This document shows, one piece after another, positions 13,133 through 20,563 of a stretch of 20,584 bases of DNA. Position 1 is the stretch's first letter; each line of letters starts with the position of its first letter. The notes below the pieces were generated by a model. It was given only the letters and a program-made list of their open reading frames with translations. It was not told where the DNA came from and did not search any database. The position numbers and the translations under genes were made by a program. This DNA is from Sulfolobus sp. UBA167 (GTDB taxonomy: Archaea; Thermoproteota; Thermoprotei_A; Sulfolobales; Sulfolobaceae): positions 1 through 20,584 of the forward strand of contig DAHF01000065.1 of NCBI GenBank assembly GCA_002495845.1. The letters are read 5' to 3'.

Positions 13133-13154
13133 CTAGTTATGAAGACTTCTCCCT

Positions 13155-13943
13155 ATGGAACAAATCAAGATAAAGCAGGTAGATGAGAAGAAGATAAGTC
13201 AATACATCTTAAAGTACACGATGGAAGATTGGATGAACATTGTGGACTCAGACGTGGTGATAGTTGGAGCAGGCCCGTCCGGGATGACGGCTGCGTACTA
13301 CCTAGCTAAGGCAAATAAGAAGACAGTAATCTTCGAGAGGAGGCTGAGCTTTGGCGGTGGAATAGGCGGAGGTGCCATGAACTTTCATAAGGTGGTCATA
13401 GAGACTCCTGCAGACGAGATAATGGAGGAAATAGGAGTAAGGATGAAGGAAGTAGAAGAGGGCGTCTTCGTGGTAGACACTGCAGAGTTCATGGCCAAAC
13501 TTGGAGCTGCTACCGTAGACGCGGGAGCTAAGATAATACACGGTGTGACCGTTGACGATGTGATATTTAGAGAAGATCCATTGAGAGTAGCAGGAGTAGC
13601 AGTGGAGTGGACATCAACTCAGATGTCAGGCCTTCACGTGGATCCTCTCTTCATTTCGGCGAAAGCTGTCCTCGATGCTACTGGCCACGATTCAGAGATA
13701 ATTTCAGTTGCAGCGAGGAAATTGCCAGAGCTCAACATTCAGATTCCTGGCGAGAAGTCAGCATACAGCGAGATAGCTGAAGAACTCGTAGTTATGAACT
13801 CAGGAAAGGTCGCAGAGGGGCTCTATTCGTCTGGAATGGCGACCGCTGAAGTCAGAGGGCTCCCTAGGATGGGACCAATATTTGGTGCGATGTTGCTCTC
13901 TGGGAGGAAGGTGGCACAGGACATCATTCACGACATCCGTTAG
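13155..13943 (+). CDS. thi4: Thi4-family thiazole synthase (archaeal, His-type)
   Basis: 262 residues. The dinucleotide-binding motif VVIVGAGPSGMTAAYYLAKA spans about 34-53, and GGGIGGGAMNFHKVV and LDATGHDSEIIS follow. The family turns NAD and glycine into the ADP-thiazole precursor of thiamine. Yeast Thi4 uses one cysteine as a suicide sulfur donor. Here the equivalent segment reads SGLHVDP with a histidine (H161), as in the Methanococcus enzymes that use free sulfide catalytically. A ribose-1,5-bisphosphate isomerase annotation, used for some archaeal homologues, is an old alternative name. The gene is leaderless and divergent from the zinc-protein/ubiX pair; S24e follows 27 bases after the stop. 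Confidence 0.92.
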   Translation: MEQIKIKQVDEKKISQYILKYTMEDWMNIVDSDVVIVGAGPSGMTAAYYLAKANKKTVIFERRLSFGGGIGGGAMNFHKVVIETPADEIMEEIGVRMKEVEEGVFVVDTAEFMAKLGAATVDAGAKIIHGVTVDDVIFREDPLRVAGVAVEWTSTQMSGLHVDPLFISAKAVLDATGHDSEIISVAARKLPELNIQIPGEKSAYSEIAEELVVMNSGKVAEGLYSSGMATAEVRGLPRMGPIFGAMLLSGRKVAQDIIHDIR

Positions 13944-13970
13944 TCTTAAAATTTGCACAAGACATTAGAG

Positions 13971-14327
13971 ATGTTGATTGCCTTGTCTGAAATGAAGGTC
14001 AAGCTATCAGAAAAAGCTGAAGGTGTGGTGGAAAAGAGAATAAAGAACGATGTAATAGGGAGAGAGGAGTTAATGCTGAGAATATATCATATAGGAAGCT
14101 CCACCCCATCAAGGAAGGAGCTTAAGAATGCAGTAGCGTCTCTAATGCAGACAAAAGAGAATTTAGTCGTGGTAAGGAGTGTCGACACGCCTTATGGTGC
14201 TGGATATAGCCTTGCGAGGGTTCACGTTTATAACTCAGAGGACGTGATGAAGAGGATGGAAAGGAAGCACATACTTGATAGGGACGCTGGAACAAAGAGC
14301 AAGAAGGGTGGAAAGAGCAATGCCTAA
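13971..14327 (+). CDS. rps24e: Small-subunit ribosomal protein S24e
   Basis: About 118 residues. The core KRIKNDVIGREELMLRIYHI, STPSRKELKNAVASL, NLVVVRSVDTPYGAGYSLAR and the terminal ILDRDAGTKSKKGGKS are diagnostic of archaeal/eukaryotic S24e. I chose ATG 13971 because TTAAAATT at 13946-13953 (TATA-like) lies 22-26 bases upstream. The frame opens at TTG 13953, inside that TATA region, and ATG 13992 (MKVKLSEKAEG) is also plausible from family N-termini. It overlaps the S27ae start by 8 bases. The gene heads a compact run of five genes. Confidence 0.93.
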   Translation: MLIALSEMKVKLSEKAEGVVEKRIKNDVIGREELMLRIYHIGSSTPSRKELKNAVASLMQTKENLVVVRSVDTPYGAGYSLARVHVYNSEDVMKRMERKHILDRDAGTKSKKGGKSNA

Positions 14328-14511
14328 GAAGGAAGAAGGCACTAAGGCGGTTGTGAGGCTTTACTACGAGGTCCAAGGGGAGCAAATAAAGTTAAAGAAC
14401 AAGAAGTGTCCTAGATGTGGAAGCATTATGGCACATCATCTGAAGCCAGTAGAAAGGTGGTCTTGCGGAAAGTGTAAATATACGGAATTCGTAGGAAGGA
14501 AAGGTAAGTAA
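14320..14511 (+). CDS. rps27ae: Small-subunit ribosomal protein S27ae
   Basis: 63 residues from ATG 14320, with GGGTGG nine bases upstream as ribosome binding site. The basic N-terminus MPKKEEGTKAVVRLYYEVQG is followed by a zinc ribbon: CPRCGSIM and CGKCKYTEF. This is the archaeal S27ae, which lacks the ubiquitin fusion of the eukaryotic protein. A longer frame to GTG/ATG 14275 would overlap S24e far more and is not family-like. The last base of its TAA is the first base of the kae1 ATG. Confidence 0.95.
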   Translation: MPKKEEGTKAVVRLYYEVQGEQIKLKNKKCPRCGSIMAHHLKPVERWSCGKCKYTEFVGRKGK

Positions 14512-15506
14512 TGCTCGTTTTAGGTATTGAGTCTACCGCCCACACTTTCGGAGTGGGAATAGTAAGGGACGAAGAGCCTTACATTATGGCTAATGAAAGG
14601 GACACTTACGTGCCCAAAGAAGGTGGGATGAAACCCACAGATCTCCTTTACCATCACGCCTCTGTAGCTCCGTCAGTAATAAGGTCTGCTCTGAAGAAGG
14701 CGTCAGTTAGCATGAAAGACATAGATTACATTGCGTTCTCTATGGGACCGGGCATAGGTCCTGCGCTCAGGGTCGGGGCTACAGTAGCTAGGGCATTGTC
14801 ATTGAGGTACGGAAAACCACTAGTCCCTGTTAACCACGGAATAGGTCATATAGAGATAGGTTTCCTCACTACTAAAGTAAAGGACCCTCTGATACTTTAC
14901 CTGTCAGGCGGAAACACTCAGATAATAACCTTATATAAGGGTAGGTTCAGGGTCTTCGGCGAAACTTTGGACATAGCCTTGGGAAACCTCATGGACACCT
15001 TTTCTAGGGACGCAGGACTTGCTCCCCCTTACATAGTAAACGGAAAGCACGTCATAGACTTGTGCGCCGAAAAAGGGAAGAAAATAATAGATTTTCCATA
15101 CGTCGTCAAGGGGCAGGACATGTCCTATTCAGGGCTTTTGACGGCTGCGAAGAACGCTTTGAAGAGCAATGACATAGGAGATGTCTGTTTGACTTTAAGG
15201 GAAGTGGCTTTCGATATGCTTTTGGAAGCCACAGAGAGGGCCTTGGCATTGTCGGGGAAAAGGGAAATCTTGATAGTTGGAGGAGTAGCGGCTAGTGGAA
15301 GTTTAAGGAGAAAACTAGAGGAGTTGGGAAGGGACTGGAACGTCGAAATAAAGGTAGTTCCTTCAGAGTTCTCAGGCGACAACGGTGCAATGATAGCATA
15401 CGCAGGCATGTTGGAAGCTAAGGCTAAAATTTCCGTTGAAGTGGAAAAATCCCAAGTTAAGCCTAGATGGAGGGTAGACGAGGTTGAGGTCAAATGGAGA
15501 AGTTGA
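14511..15506 (+). CDS. kae1: KEOPS catalytic subunit Kae1 (tRNA t6A threonylcarbamoyltransferase)
   Basis: 331 residues of the ASKHA/TsaD fold. GIESTAHTFGVGI is at the N-terminus. The metal-binding histidines are in NHGIGHIEIG (H109, H113), the nucleotide-site LYLSGGNTQ lies near 129-137 and the third metal ligand is D290 in SGDNGAMIAYAG. Kae1 transfers the threonylcarbamoyl group from its adenylate to A37 of tRNAs that read ANN codons. Bud32 follows with a 13-base overlap, as expected for the KEOPS pair that in some archaea is fused into one protein; here they are separate. Pcc1 is at 1.4 kb and Cgi121 is not in the window. The start overlaps the S27ae stop. Confidence 0.97.
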   Translation: MLVLGIESTAHTFGVGIVRDEEPYIMANERDTYVPKEGGMKPTDLLYHHASVAPSVIRSALKKASVSMKDIDYIAFSMGPGIGPALRVGATVARALSLRYGKPLVPVNHGIGHIEIGFLTTKVKDPLILYLSGGNTQIITLYKGRFRVFGETLDIALGNLMDTFSRDAGLAPPYIVNGKHVIDLCAEKGKKIIDFPYVVKGQDMSYSGLLTAAKNALKSNDIGDVCLTLREVAFDMLLEATERALALSGKREILIVGGVAASGSLRRKLEELGRDWNVEIKVVPSEFSGDNGAMIAYAGMLEAKAKISVEVEKSQVKPRWRVDEVEVKWRS

Positions 15507-16153
15507 AAGTCCTGAAGAGAGGTGCTGAATCTGTAATTTATGAAGGATATTTCCTCGGCTATAGGGCAGTTTTTAAGGAAAGGAGACCCAAACCTTACAG
15601 AGACCCTTCATTGGACAAAAAAATCAACATGGAGAGAACGATGAGCGAAGCTCATTTCATTTACAATGCCTTAAAGATAGGAGTCAACTCCCCCGCGATT
15701 TTTTACATAGATAAAGAGAACAGCACTCTAGTATTGGAGTACATAGACGGAAGTACGGTAAGGGAAATTGACTCCGATGAGGTAACCAGAAAAATGGGAG
15801 AGTACATAGCTTTGCTTCACACACACGGCATAGCCCACGGTGATGTAAATCCAAATAACTTCATAGTAAACAGAGAAGGGGAGCTATTTCTCATTGATTT
15901 TGGGCTAGCGAAAAGGACTGATGACATAGAGGACTTTGGGACGGACATAGAGGTTTTTTACCGTTCACTTGAGACGATGAAGCCTGACTCTAGGGACAAG
16001 ATGATCTCCGCCTTCATGCAGGGTTATTCTAACATAGCAGGTAAGGAGAGGGCTGAACTCGTCCTCGACGCAGCGAGGAGGATAAGGTCGAGAGGAAGAT
16101 ATGTAAGCAGGGAGGAAAGAAAGAAGTACGTGTTCGACTATGAAGACGATTAA
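15494..16153 (+). CDS. bud32: KEOPS subunit Bud32 (atypical small kinase/ATPase)
   Basis: 219 residues. A minimal protein-kinase fold with ATP-binding K28 (YRAVFKERR), the paired E52, the catalytic loop HGDVNPNNF (115-123) and DFG (135-137) in LIDFGLAK. There is no glycine-rich loop of the standard kind, as usual for Bud32. It binds the C-lobe of Kae1 and acts mainly as an ATPase required for t6A formation. ATG 15494 lies inside the end of kae1. The stop overlaps rdgB by 14 bases, so kae1-bud32-rdgB is one translationally coupled block. Confidence 0.96.
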   Translation: MEKLKVLKRGAESVIYEGYFLGYRAVFKERRPKPYRDPSLDKKINMERTMSEAHFIYNALKIGVNSPAIFYIDKENSTLVLEYIDGSTVREIDSDEVTRKMGEYIALLHTHGIAHGDVNPNNFIVNREGELFLIDFGLAKRTDDIEDFGTDIEVFYRSLETMKPDSRDKMISAFMQGYSNIAGKERAELVLDAARRIRSRGRYVSREERKKYVFDYEDD

Positions 16154-16700
16154 GCTGATCACCGGGAATGAGGGCAAGTTCAAGGAAATGAGCGAAATAG
16201 CTGAGAGAGAGGGGATTCAGCTAGAATGGATTAACTGCCCTAAGGTAGAGGTCCAAGCTGACACCATAGAGGAAATATCCATTCACTCTGCAATCGATTC
16301 TTATCTGAGTTTTAAGTCTCCTCTAATAGTTGACGATAGTGGACTTTTCGTGGAAGCCTTGAACGGGTTCCCTGGACCTTACACCAAGTTCGTGCGCAAA
16401 ACGATAGGTATAAACGGTATATTGAAGTTACTCTCGAACGTTGAAAACAGGAGATCTAAATTCGAGACCGTAATAACTTTTACAGACGGCAAAAAAACTC
16501 TCACGTTTCACGGTGATGTGGTGGGCAAAGTGAGCGAAGAACCCAAGGGGGAGAGAGGGTTCGGCTTTGACCCTATCTTCATACCAGACGGATCACATAA
16601 GACCTTCGCGGAGATGGACATCTCAGAGAAGAACAGATATTCGCACAGGTCTAAGGCTTTCCTCAAGTTCTTGGAATTCTTCGTCACTTATAACGAATAG
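16140..16700 (+). CDS. rdgB: XTP/dITP diphosphatase (RdgB/HAM1 family)
   Basis: 186 residues, the typical length. Signature segments: ITGNEGKFKEM at the N-terminus, LIVDDSGLFVEALNGFPGPY (about 61-80), GFGFDPIFIP (about 140-149) and SHRSKAF near the end. The enzyme hydrolyses inosine, xanthosine and deoxy-inosine triphosphates to monophosphates, keeping deaminated purines out of DNA and RNA. It is the last gene of the S24e operon, overlaps bud32 at its 5' end and overlaps the convergent reductase gene by 17 bases at its 3' end. Confidence 0.95.
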   Translation: MKTIKLITGNEGKFKEMSEIAEREGIQLEWINCPKVEVQADTIEEISIHSAIDSYLSFKSPLIVDDSGLFVEALNGFPGPYTKFVRKTIGINGILKLLSNVENRRSKFETVITFTDGKKTLTFHGDVVGKVSEEPKGERGFGFDPIFIPDGSHKTFAEMDISEKNRYSHRSKAFLKFLEFFVTYNE

Positions 16701-17661
16701 TCTCCCCTATGCTCTCTACGTTTAGATCCTTGTAATTTCTGTTGTAATAGCTCAAGAGGAACTTCACGTCGTCCTCATTTAAGGGTTCCATTTCCTCCAC
16801 TTGGAGGAACGTTTTTAGCTCTTCTTCTTTAGATACGTTGGGGAAAACCGAGGTCACTTTCTCTTCATGTAAAATGAAGAGCAAAGCAAGTTGAGATAAC
16901 GTCATTCCTTTAGATTCACAGAACTTCAACAAGTCCTTTGTCCTTTCGTATGCTTTCATGACCCATTGGCTGTCCTTTAAAGACCTGTGCATCTTTTCAG
17001 GGGTTGAAAGGGGCCACTTCATCTCGTTTAACACGTCTGTGGCGTGAGGTACTCTAATCAAATGATTTATTTCACCGCTTTTAAGGAAAGCCTCACCGGG
17101 TTCGCGTTCAATTAAGTTATATATATATTCCAGATTCTCATATCCTCTCTCTATTGCTTTCATACCCTCTTCGCCCCATCCTAGAGTCGGGCCCAGCGCT
17201 ACTCCCACTGTCTTCGCCAGCCCGTCCTCCTTTGCTCCTTTCATGAACTCTAGAACGTCATCGTTGAGTATTACGTTCATCTTGGGGTTATGTATCATGA
17301 GTACGTCGACGTAGTCGGATCTTAGTCTCTCGAGCGATTTCTTCAGCGCGAATTGTAGGTAATCGATATCGAAACTTTGTTTCAGTGAATCTTTCTTATG
17401 GTAAAAATCATAGCCTATTTTCGTGGCTATTACTATTCTGTCCCTCTTCGTTTCAAACAGTTTGCCTAAGATCTCCTCTCCTTTTCCGTAACCGTACATG
17501 TCTGCAGTGTTAAAGAAGTTCACTCCTTCGTTGAAAGCCTTCAATAACAAGTACTCTGCCTTGGATATGTCAGCTCCCCACCAGTCAGTTACTAAGCTCC
17601 ATACTCCTATACCTATTTCGGATACCTTATTGTCAGTATGACTCAACTTCCTGAAGTTCAT
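16684..17661 (-). CDS. Aldo/keto reductase family oxidoreductase
   Basis: 325 residues of the AKR (beta/alpha)8 barrel. Catalytic tetrad candidates are D and Y in FFNTADMYGYGKGEE (about 49-63), K in IVIATKIGYDF and H in VLMIHNP. The pattern SLERLRSDYVDVLMIHNP is classic. These enzymes reduce aldehydes or ketones, or oxidise alcohols, with NADPH. The substrate cannot be told from the sequence. It stands alone on the - strand, convergent with rdgB and divergent from a small unknown gene. ATG 17661 is the natural start and no clear TATA box was found upstream. Confidence 0.93.
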   Translation of the reverse strand: MNFRKLSHTDNKVSEIGIGVWSLVTDWWGADISKAEYLLLKAFNEGVNFFNTADMYGYGKGEEILGKLFETKRDRIVIATKIGYDFYHKKDSLKQSFDIDYLQFALKKSLERLRSDYVDVLMIHNPKMNVILNDDVLEFMKGAKEDGLAKTVGVALGPTLGWGEEGMKAIERGYENLEYIYNLIEREPGEAFLKSGEINHLIRVPHATDVLNEMKWPLSTPEKMHRSLKDSQWVMKAYERTKDLLKFCESKGMTLSQLALLFILHEEKVTSVFPNVSKEEELKTFLQVEEMEPLNEDDVKFLLSYYNRNYKDLNVESIGETIRYK

Positions 17662-17717
17662 GTAATACCACTCTTGATTAACATTATGCTTAGAAAAATA
17701 AAAAAACCATTTTATAC

Positions 17718-18065
17718 ATGCTAGTCAGAGTACCGAAGGAAAATGTAGAAGGGTTCTTGGACAAGTTGAGAGTGAAAGTGTATTGGTATAACTCTAAGAT
17801 AAAGGAATACGAAGTGTACCTAAAGCCTTACCACATAGTATACAAGAACGATAGGAAGTACATCTACATTGGGAAGTACTGGTATAAAGTGACTAAAGTT
17901 AACGGGAAATTGAGGTGGATCTACTTAGGTAGGAAGAAGCCTTTAGATGAGATGCCTGACCCTCCGGCTTTGGTAAACTTCACGATAATGATGGAAGGAG
18001 ATAGCTACATAGTGGATGAAAAAATGTTAGACCAGATCGTAAGAGATCATTTCCTGTATGGATGA
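17718..18065 (+). CDS. Unknown 115-residue tyrosine/lysine-rich protein
   Basis: Not recognised. From ATG 17718 the protein is basic and rich in Tyr, Lys and Trp, with alternating hydrophobic spacing typical of beta strands (KVYWYNSKIKEYEVYLKPY, then KYIYIGKYWYKVTKVNGK). A short helical C-terminus follows. It has no cysteines, signal peptide or catalytic motif. The basic, aromatic, strand-rich character would suit a nucleic-acid-binding small barrel, but this is a guess. An AT-rich run (GAAAAATAAAAAAACC, about 17693-17708) and TTTTATAC (17710-17717) lie just upstream. Its last 39 bases run antisense to the end of the ATPase subunit C gene. Confidence 0.7.
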   Translation: MLVRVPKENVEGFLDKLRVKVYWYNSKIKEYEVYLKPYHIVYKNDRKYIYIGKYWYKVTKVNGKLRWIYLGRKKPLDEMPDPPALVNFTIMMEGDSYIVDEKMLDQIVRDHFLYG

Positions 18066-18995
18066 GTTATCCATCTTAAGCTTCTTACCATTTACGATAG
18101 CTAGAATATCGCCTAAATCTAGCCTCAACATCTCGCTTGTAGCCATGACAATTATAGGACTGAAGGTCTGACCCATGAAGACGTTCAATGAGCTCTTTCT
18201 AGCCTCCTTTCTGGCTTGATTCCAAAGCTTAGATAAGATCTCTGGAGGAGACCTCGAGGGAATCGACTTAGCTTGTTCGAATCTCTTTAGGACTTCACCT
18301 TTTTCTTTATAGTCCGCGCTCACTAGATCCTTGATGAGGTCTTCCTTAGTTTGGCATAGGTGTTTAACCGCGATTCCTTGATATACAGCCATGCTAAGCG
18401 CGTAATAGTCCTGATAATTGCATATTATCGACCTAGCTGGCATCTTCCAATCTCCCTTGAGGGTCTCCACGATATTGGAGAGTTTATCTATGAAATAGAG
18501 GTCAAGGAGGGAAAGCAACTGGGTCACGTTCTTGTAGCCGTAACTGGAGGCAAACGCGTAAGCTTCCCCAAATATAGTTCCGTTTATTGCGGAGCGTAGT
18601 TCCTCCTCAGACGTTGGAATACCATCGTTAAATCTTTCTAATTCCCCGTGGAACTTCAAGGCTAACGGTCTCTTATTTATCGTTGAAGTTACGATGCTCT
18701 TGAACTCATCAAGCAAAAGGTTATACAAATACAAAGTGACTATGTCCTTAGATATCTTAGAATTATATGAATATCCTAGAAGCTTCTCTACCATGTGTAT
18801 TTGTCTGTTCAGAATTAGTCTTTCCCCTTCTTCAATGGAAGAGGGAATCTCATCTATGTATTCCCTTTCCTTTAACGTGTTGAAGACTTGTCTCCAGTCC
18901 TCCTCAGCCATGAGCTCTCCAACGTCACCTCGAGTGAGGATCTTAGTCTTTATTGTCCTACTTACGGAATGTAAGTAAGCATTTACAGCGCTCAT
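18027..18995 (-). CDS. atpC: A-type ATP synthase subunit C (V-ATPase subunit d / AC39-like)
   Basis: 322 residues, all-helical. The start SAVNAYLHSVSRTIKTKIL, then GDVGELMAEEDWRQVFNTLKEREYIDEIP, matches the first three-helix repeat of AC39-type subunits (small residues then E-L-x-x-E/S-x-x-x-x-x-x-L-x-x-x-x-Y). Similar repeats follow (LLSLLDLYFIDKLSNIV, DYYALSMAVYQGI), and the end has LDLGDILAIVNGKK. Subunit C caps the central rotor axle and couples it to the membrane ring. The family is divergent, so the identity also leans on the coiled-coil subunit encoded directly upstream (4-base ATGA overlap). No other ATPase subunits are visible. A 39-base antisense overlap with the + strand gene is present. 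Confidence 0.75.
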   Translation of the reverse strand: MSAVNAYLHSVSRTIKTKILTRGDVGELMAEEDWRQVFNTLKEREYIDEIPSSIEEGERLILNRQIHMVEKLLGYSYNSKISKDIVTLYLYNLLLDEFKSIVTSTINKRPLALKFHGELERFNDGIPTSEEELRSAINGTIFGEAYAFASSYGYKNVTQLLSLLDLYFIDKLSNIVETLKGDWKMPARSIICNYQDYYALSMAVYQGIAVKHLCQTKEDLIKDLVSADYKEKGEVLKRFEQAKSIPSRSPPEILSKLWNQARKEARKSSLNVFMGQTFSPIIVMATSEMLRLDLGDILAIVNGKKLKMDNSSIQEMISYDLV

Positions 18996-19324
18996 TTGAA
19001 AGCACCGAGGAGAGAGTCCAAGAGTTGCTCCACAGCCTTGTCTAAGTTTTTCTCTCCCGCGACCTTAACTTCGGATATCTTCTTTTCTCTTGAAGAAGAA
19101 TATTCCTTTCTCATGGAGTCCAAAGTATTTCTCTTATCTTTGTCTATTGTATTGTATATCTCTGCAAGTCTTTTTTCAGCCTCTTCTTTTAATTCTGAGT
19201 ATGAAGCAGTGGCTATGTTGAGTATCTTCTTAGAGTCCTCAGCTATATCAGCCTTTAGAGATTTTGTTTCTTCCTCAAATTTGATAACTAATTTAACATT
19301 TATACCAGGATTGTTTTCTGACAC
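18992..19324 (-). CDS. Coiled-coil protein, likely A-type ATP synthase peripheral-stalk subunit H (V-ATPase G-like)
   Basis: 110 residues, almost entirely alpha-helical and charged, with no proline after residue 6. Segments such as SELKEEAEKRLAEIYNTID and REKKISEVKVAGEKNLDKAV show right-handed or heptad coiled-coil spacing, ending in VEQLLDSLLGAFK. The size and pattern match AhaH/subunit G of archaeal ATPases, which pairs with subunit E to form the peripheral stalk. The start is GTG 19324; the stop overlaps the subunit C ATG. A generic coiled-coil protein is the alternative, and identity rests partly on the neighbour. Confidence 0.65.
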   Translation of the reverse strand: MSENNPGINVKLVIKFEEETKSLKADIAEDSKKILNIATASYSELKEEAEKRLAEIYNTIDKDKRNTLDSMRKEYSSSREKKISEVKVAGEKNLDKAVEQLLDSLLGAFK

Positions 19325-19338
19325 AGAGTACTATAATG

Positions 19339-20106
19339 TTAATCTCCTTTTAACGATTTCCTTCCGTAAATTAAGTACCCGGTATGCCACACTCCTATAC
19401 TTTTAGGTCTCACGGCGTTTTCCTTCAGTTGATACTCCCTTGACATCAGCTCTTCAGCGTGAACGTCAATGAATCTGTCCTTCATGAAGAGATAGGCCTT
19501 CTCTACTTGGACTAAAGTCGGAACAAAGACTACAAGTGATCCTGAAGGTGCAAGCGAGTTATATGAAGGTTCTATTGCGTTCCACGGGTCAGGCATATCT
19601 AGGAAGATGGCATCCACGTTTGTCTCGTCTATCTTCTCCCTTATGTCTCCAATCTTGAATGTGATTCTATCGTTTAGCCCTAGAACCTCAGCGTTTTTCC
19701 TAGCCGAGTTCTGAGTATCCTGCCTTATATCGTAAGAGATTATCTTAGAGTCTTTTCCAAGGAAATATGCCATCGATATAGTCATGAAGCCAGACCCAGT
19801 TCCGGCTTCGACTACGGTAGATCCTGGAGATACGCCTAGGAGATATAGAATGTAAGCAACGTCCTTAGGATAGAGTACCTGAGTAGGTCTCTTCAAACCC
19901 TTGTATATGTCCATTGGAGTTGGTTTCAGGATGTATGCTTCCCTACCAGTGGAGAGTTGAATCTTTTCTCCGAAATTCTTTCCGACCAAATTTTCCATGT
20001 CTATGTATCCCTTGTCGGAGCTGAACCTCTTCTTTGGGTCTACCTTAGTTAAGTAAATCCTCCTGCTATCGATCCAAATCACAATTAGATCTCCTTCTTT
20101 TATCAT
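19339..20106 (-). CDS. trmI: tRNA (adenine-N1)-methyltransferase TrmI
   Basis: 255 residues from ATG 20106. A small N-terminal domain (MIKEGDLIVIWIDSRRIYL) is followed by the Rossmann methyltransferase domain: SAM motif VVEAGTGSGFMTISMAY, IISYDIRQDTQNSARKNAE, IGDIREKI and catalytic-site AIFLDMPDPWNAI. These are the features of TrmI, which makes 1-methyladenosine at positions 57/58 of archaeal tRNA T loops. PTQVLYPKDVAYIL, preceding the SAM motif, is also family-typical. The longer frame from ATG 20181 is rejected, because TTATTTAAG on the - strand (20130-20139) lies 26-28 bases before 20106 and the extra 25 residues are unlike the family. Two ATPase stalk genes follow after 14 bases. Confidence 0.92.
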   Translation of the reverse strand: MIKEGDLIVIWIDSRRIYLTKVDPKKRFSSDKGYIDMENLVGKNFGEKIQLSTGREAYILKPTPMDIYKGLKRPTQVLYPKDVAYILYLLGVSPGSTVVEAGTGSGFMTISMAYFLGKDSKIISYDIRQDTQNSARKNAEVLGLNDRITFKIGDIREKIDETNVDAIFLDMPDPWNAIEPSYNSLAPSGSLVVFVPTLVQVEKAYLFMKDRFIDVHAEELMSREYQLKENAVRPKSIGVWHTGYLIYGRKSLKGD

Positions 20107-20129
20107 CCTCGAAAGATTGAAAAATGAAC

Positions 20130-20139
20130 TTAAATAATT
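20130..20139 (-). promoter_or_regulatory. TATA box of trmI
   Basis: On the - strand AATTATTTAAG, centred about 28 bases before ATG 20106, predicts a leaderless mRNA. A GAGG directly before the ATG could serve translation if the gene is instead read from an upstream promoter. Confidence 0.55.
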
Positions 20140-20203
20140 GGTCTCAAAAAACGTCGATTCAGTTCTGATGTCACATATCATAGCTCAAAAATACCAGCTT
20201 TCA

Positions 20204-20350
20204 TCATTCGGAGATCCAAAGCTCCTTTCGTATAAAATCTCCCAAAGCCGCTCTTATAACTTCACTCCTATTAGTATATCTCCCTGTGTTAACTAACTCA
20301 TCTATAGACTCGAGGAACTGTTCAGGTAACTTTACGGTTATTATTTTCAT
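20204..20350 (-). CDS. Small ribbon-helix-helix (CopG/MetJ-like) DNA-binding protein
   Basis: 48 residues, too short for many gene finders. The N-terminal strand MKIITVKLPEQFLESIDELV is followed by NTGRYTNRSEVIRAALGDFI and RKELWISE. This is the canonical RHH fold: one beta strand whose alternating residues (I-T-V-K) contact DNA as a dimer, a helix, the G-x-Y-x-x-R-S-E turn and a second helix. It is probably a transcription regulator. A - strand TATA (CTTAAAAATG, 20382-20391) lies about 36 bases before ATG 20350, giving a leader of some 10 bases. It lies 97 bases before trmI, which has its own predicted promoter. Whether it regulates neighbours or is an orphan is unknown. Confidence 0.85.
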   Translation of the reverse strand: MKIITVKLPEQFLESIDELVNTGRYTNRSEVIRAALGDFIRKELWISE

Positions 20351-20381
20351 CTTGGATCGTTTTCACACATTATCATGGAAA

Positions 20382-20391
20382 CATTTTTAAG
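20382..20391 (-). promoter_or_regulatory. TATA box of the RHH gene
   Basis: CTTAAAAATG on the - strand, about 36 bases before ATG 20350; predicted leader about 10 bases. Confidence 0.5.
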
Positions 20392-20518
20392 CGATTAGGT
20401 TTGCTTTACGCCCTACAACCCCTTGAAGAAGTCTAAATTTATCTTCTCTTTCCAAGTCTGAAGACATTCTCAGTCTATGTTTTTAGCATGTAGACGTCCT
20501 TTTATCTTAAAGGGAGTT

Positions 20519-20563
20519 TAAGGGGGCGGAAGACCCCTTCTTGAGGGATAGATGACCCCCTTA
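20519..20563. repeat. G/C-rich inverted repeat at the window edge
   Basis: TAAGGGGG (20519-20526) and CCCCCTTA (20556-20563) are perfect 8-bp inverted arms around a 29-base interval. That interval can itself form CCCT/AGGG (near 20535-20547). TATATTTAAATG follows directly (20562-20573) and is TATA-like on both strands: read on + it would start a transcript just beyond the window. No ORF is seen between 20392 and 20584. Confidence 0.5.

Noticed and set aside
13093..13154. Thiamine (TPP) riboswitch before thi4
   Set aside because: The TATA spacing predicts a leaderless mRNA, and none of the conserved THI-box words is seen in the 60 bases upstream.
18996..19406. 136-codon + strand frame opposite the coiled-coil gene
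   Set aside because: Serine/phenylalanine-rich mirror of a Glu/Lys-rich coiled coil, a typical antisense artefact.
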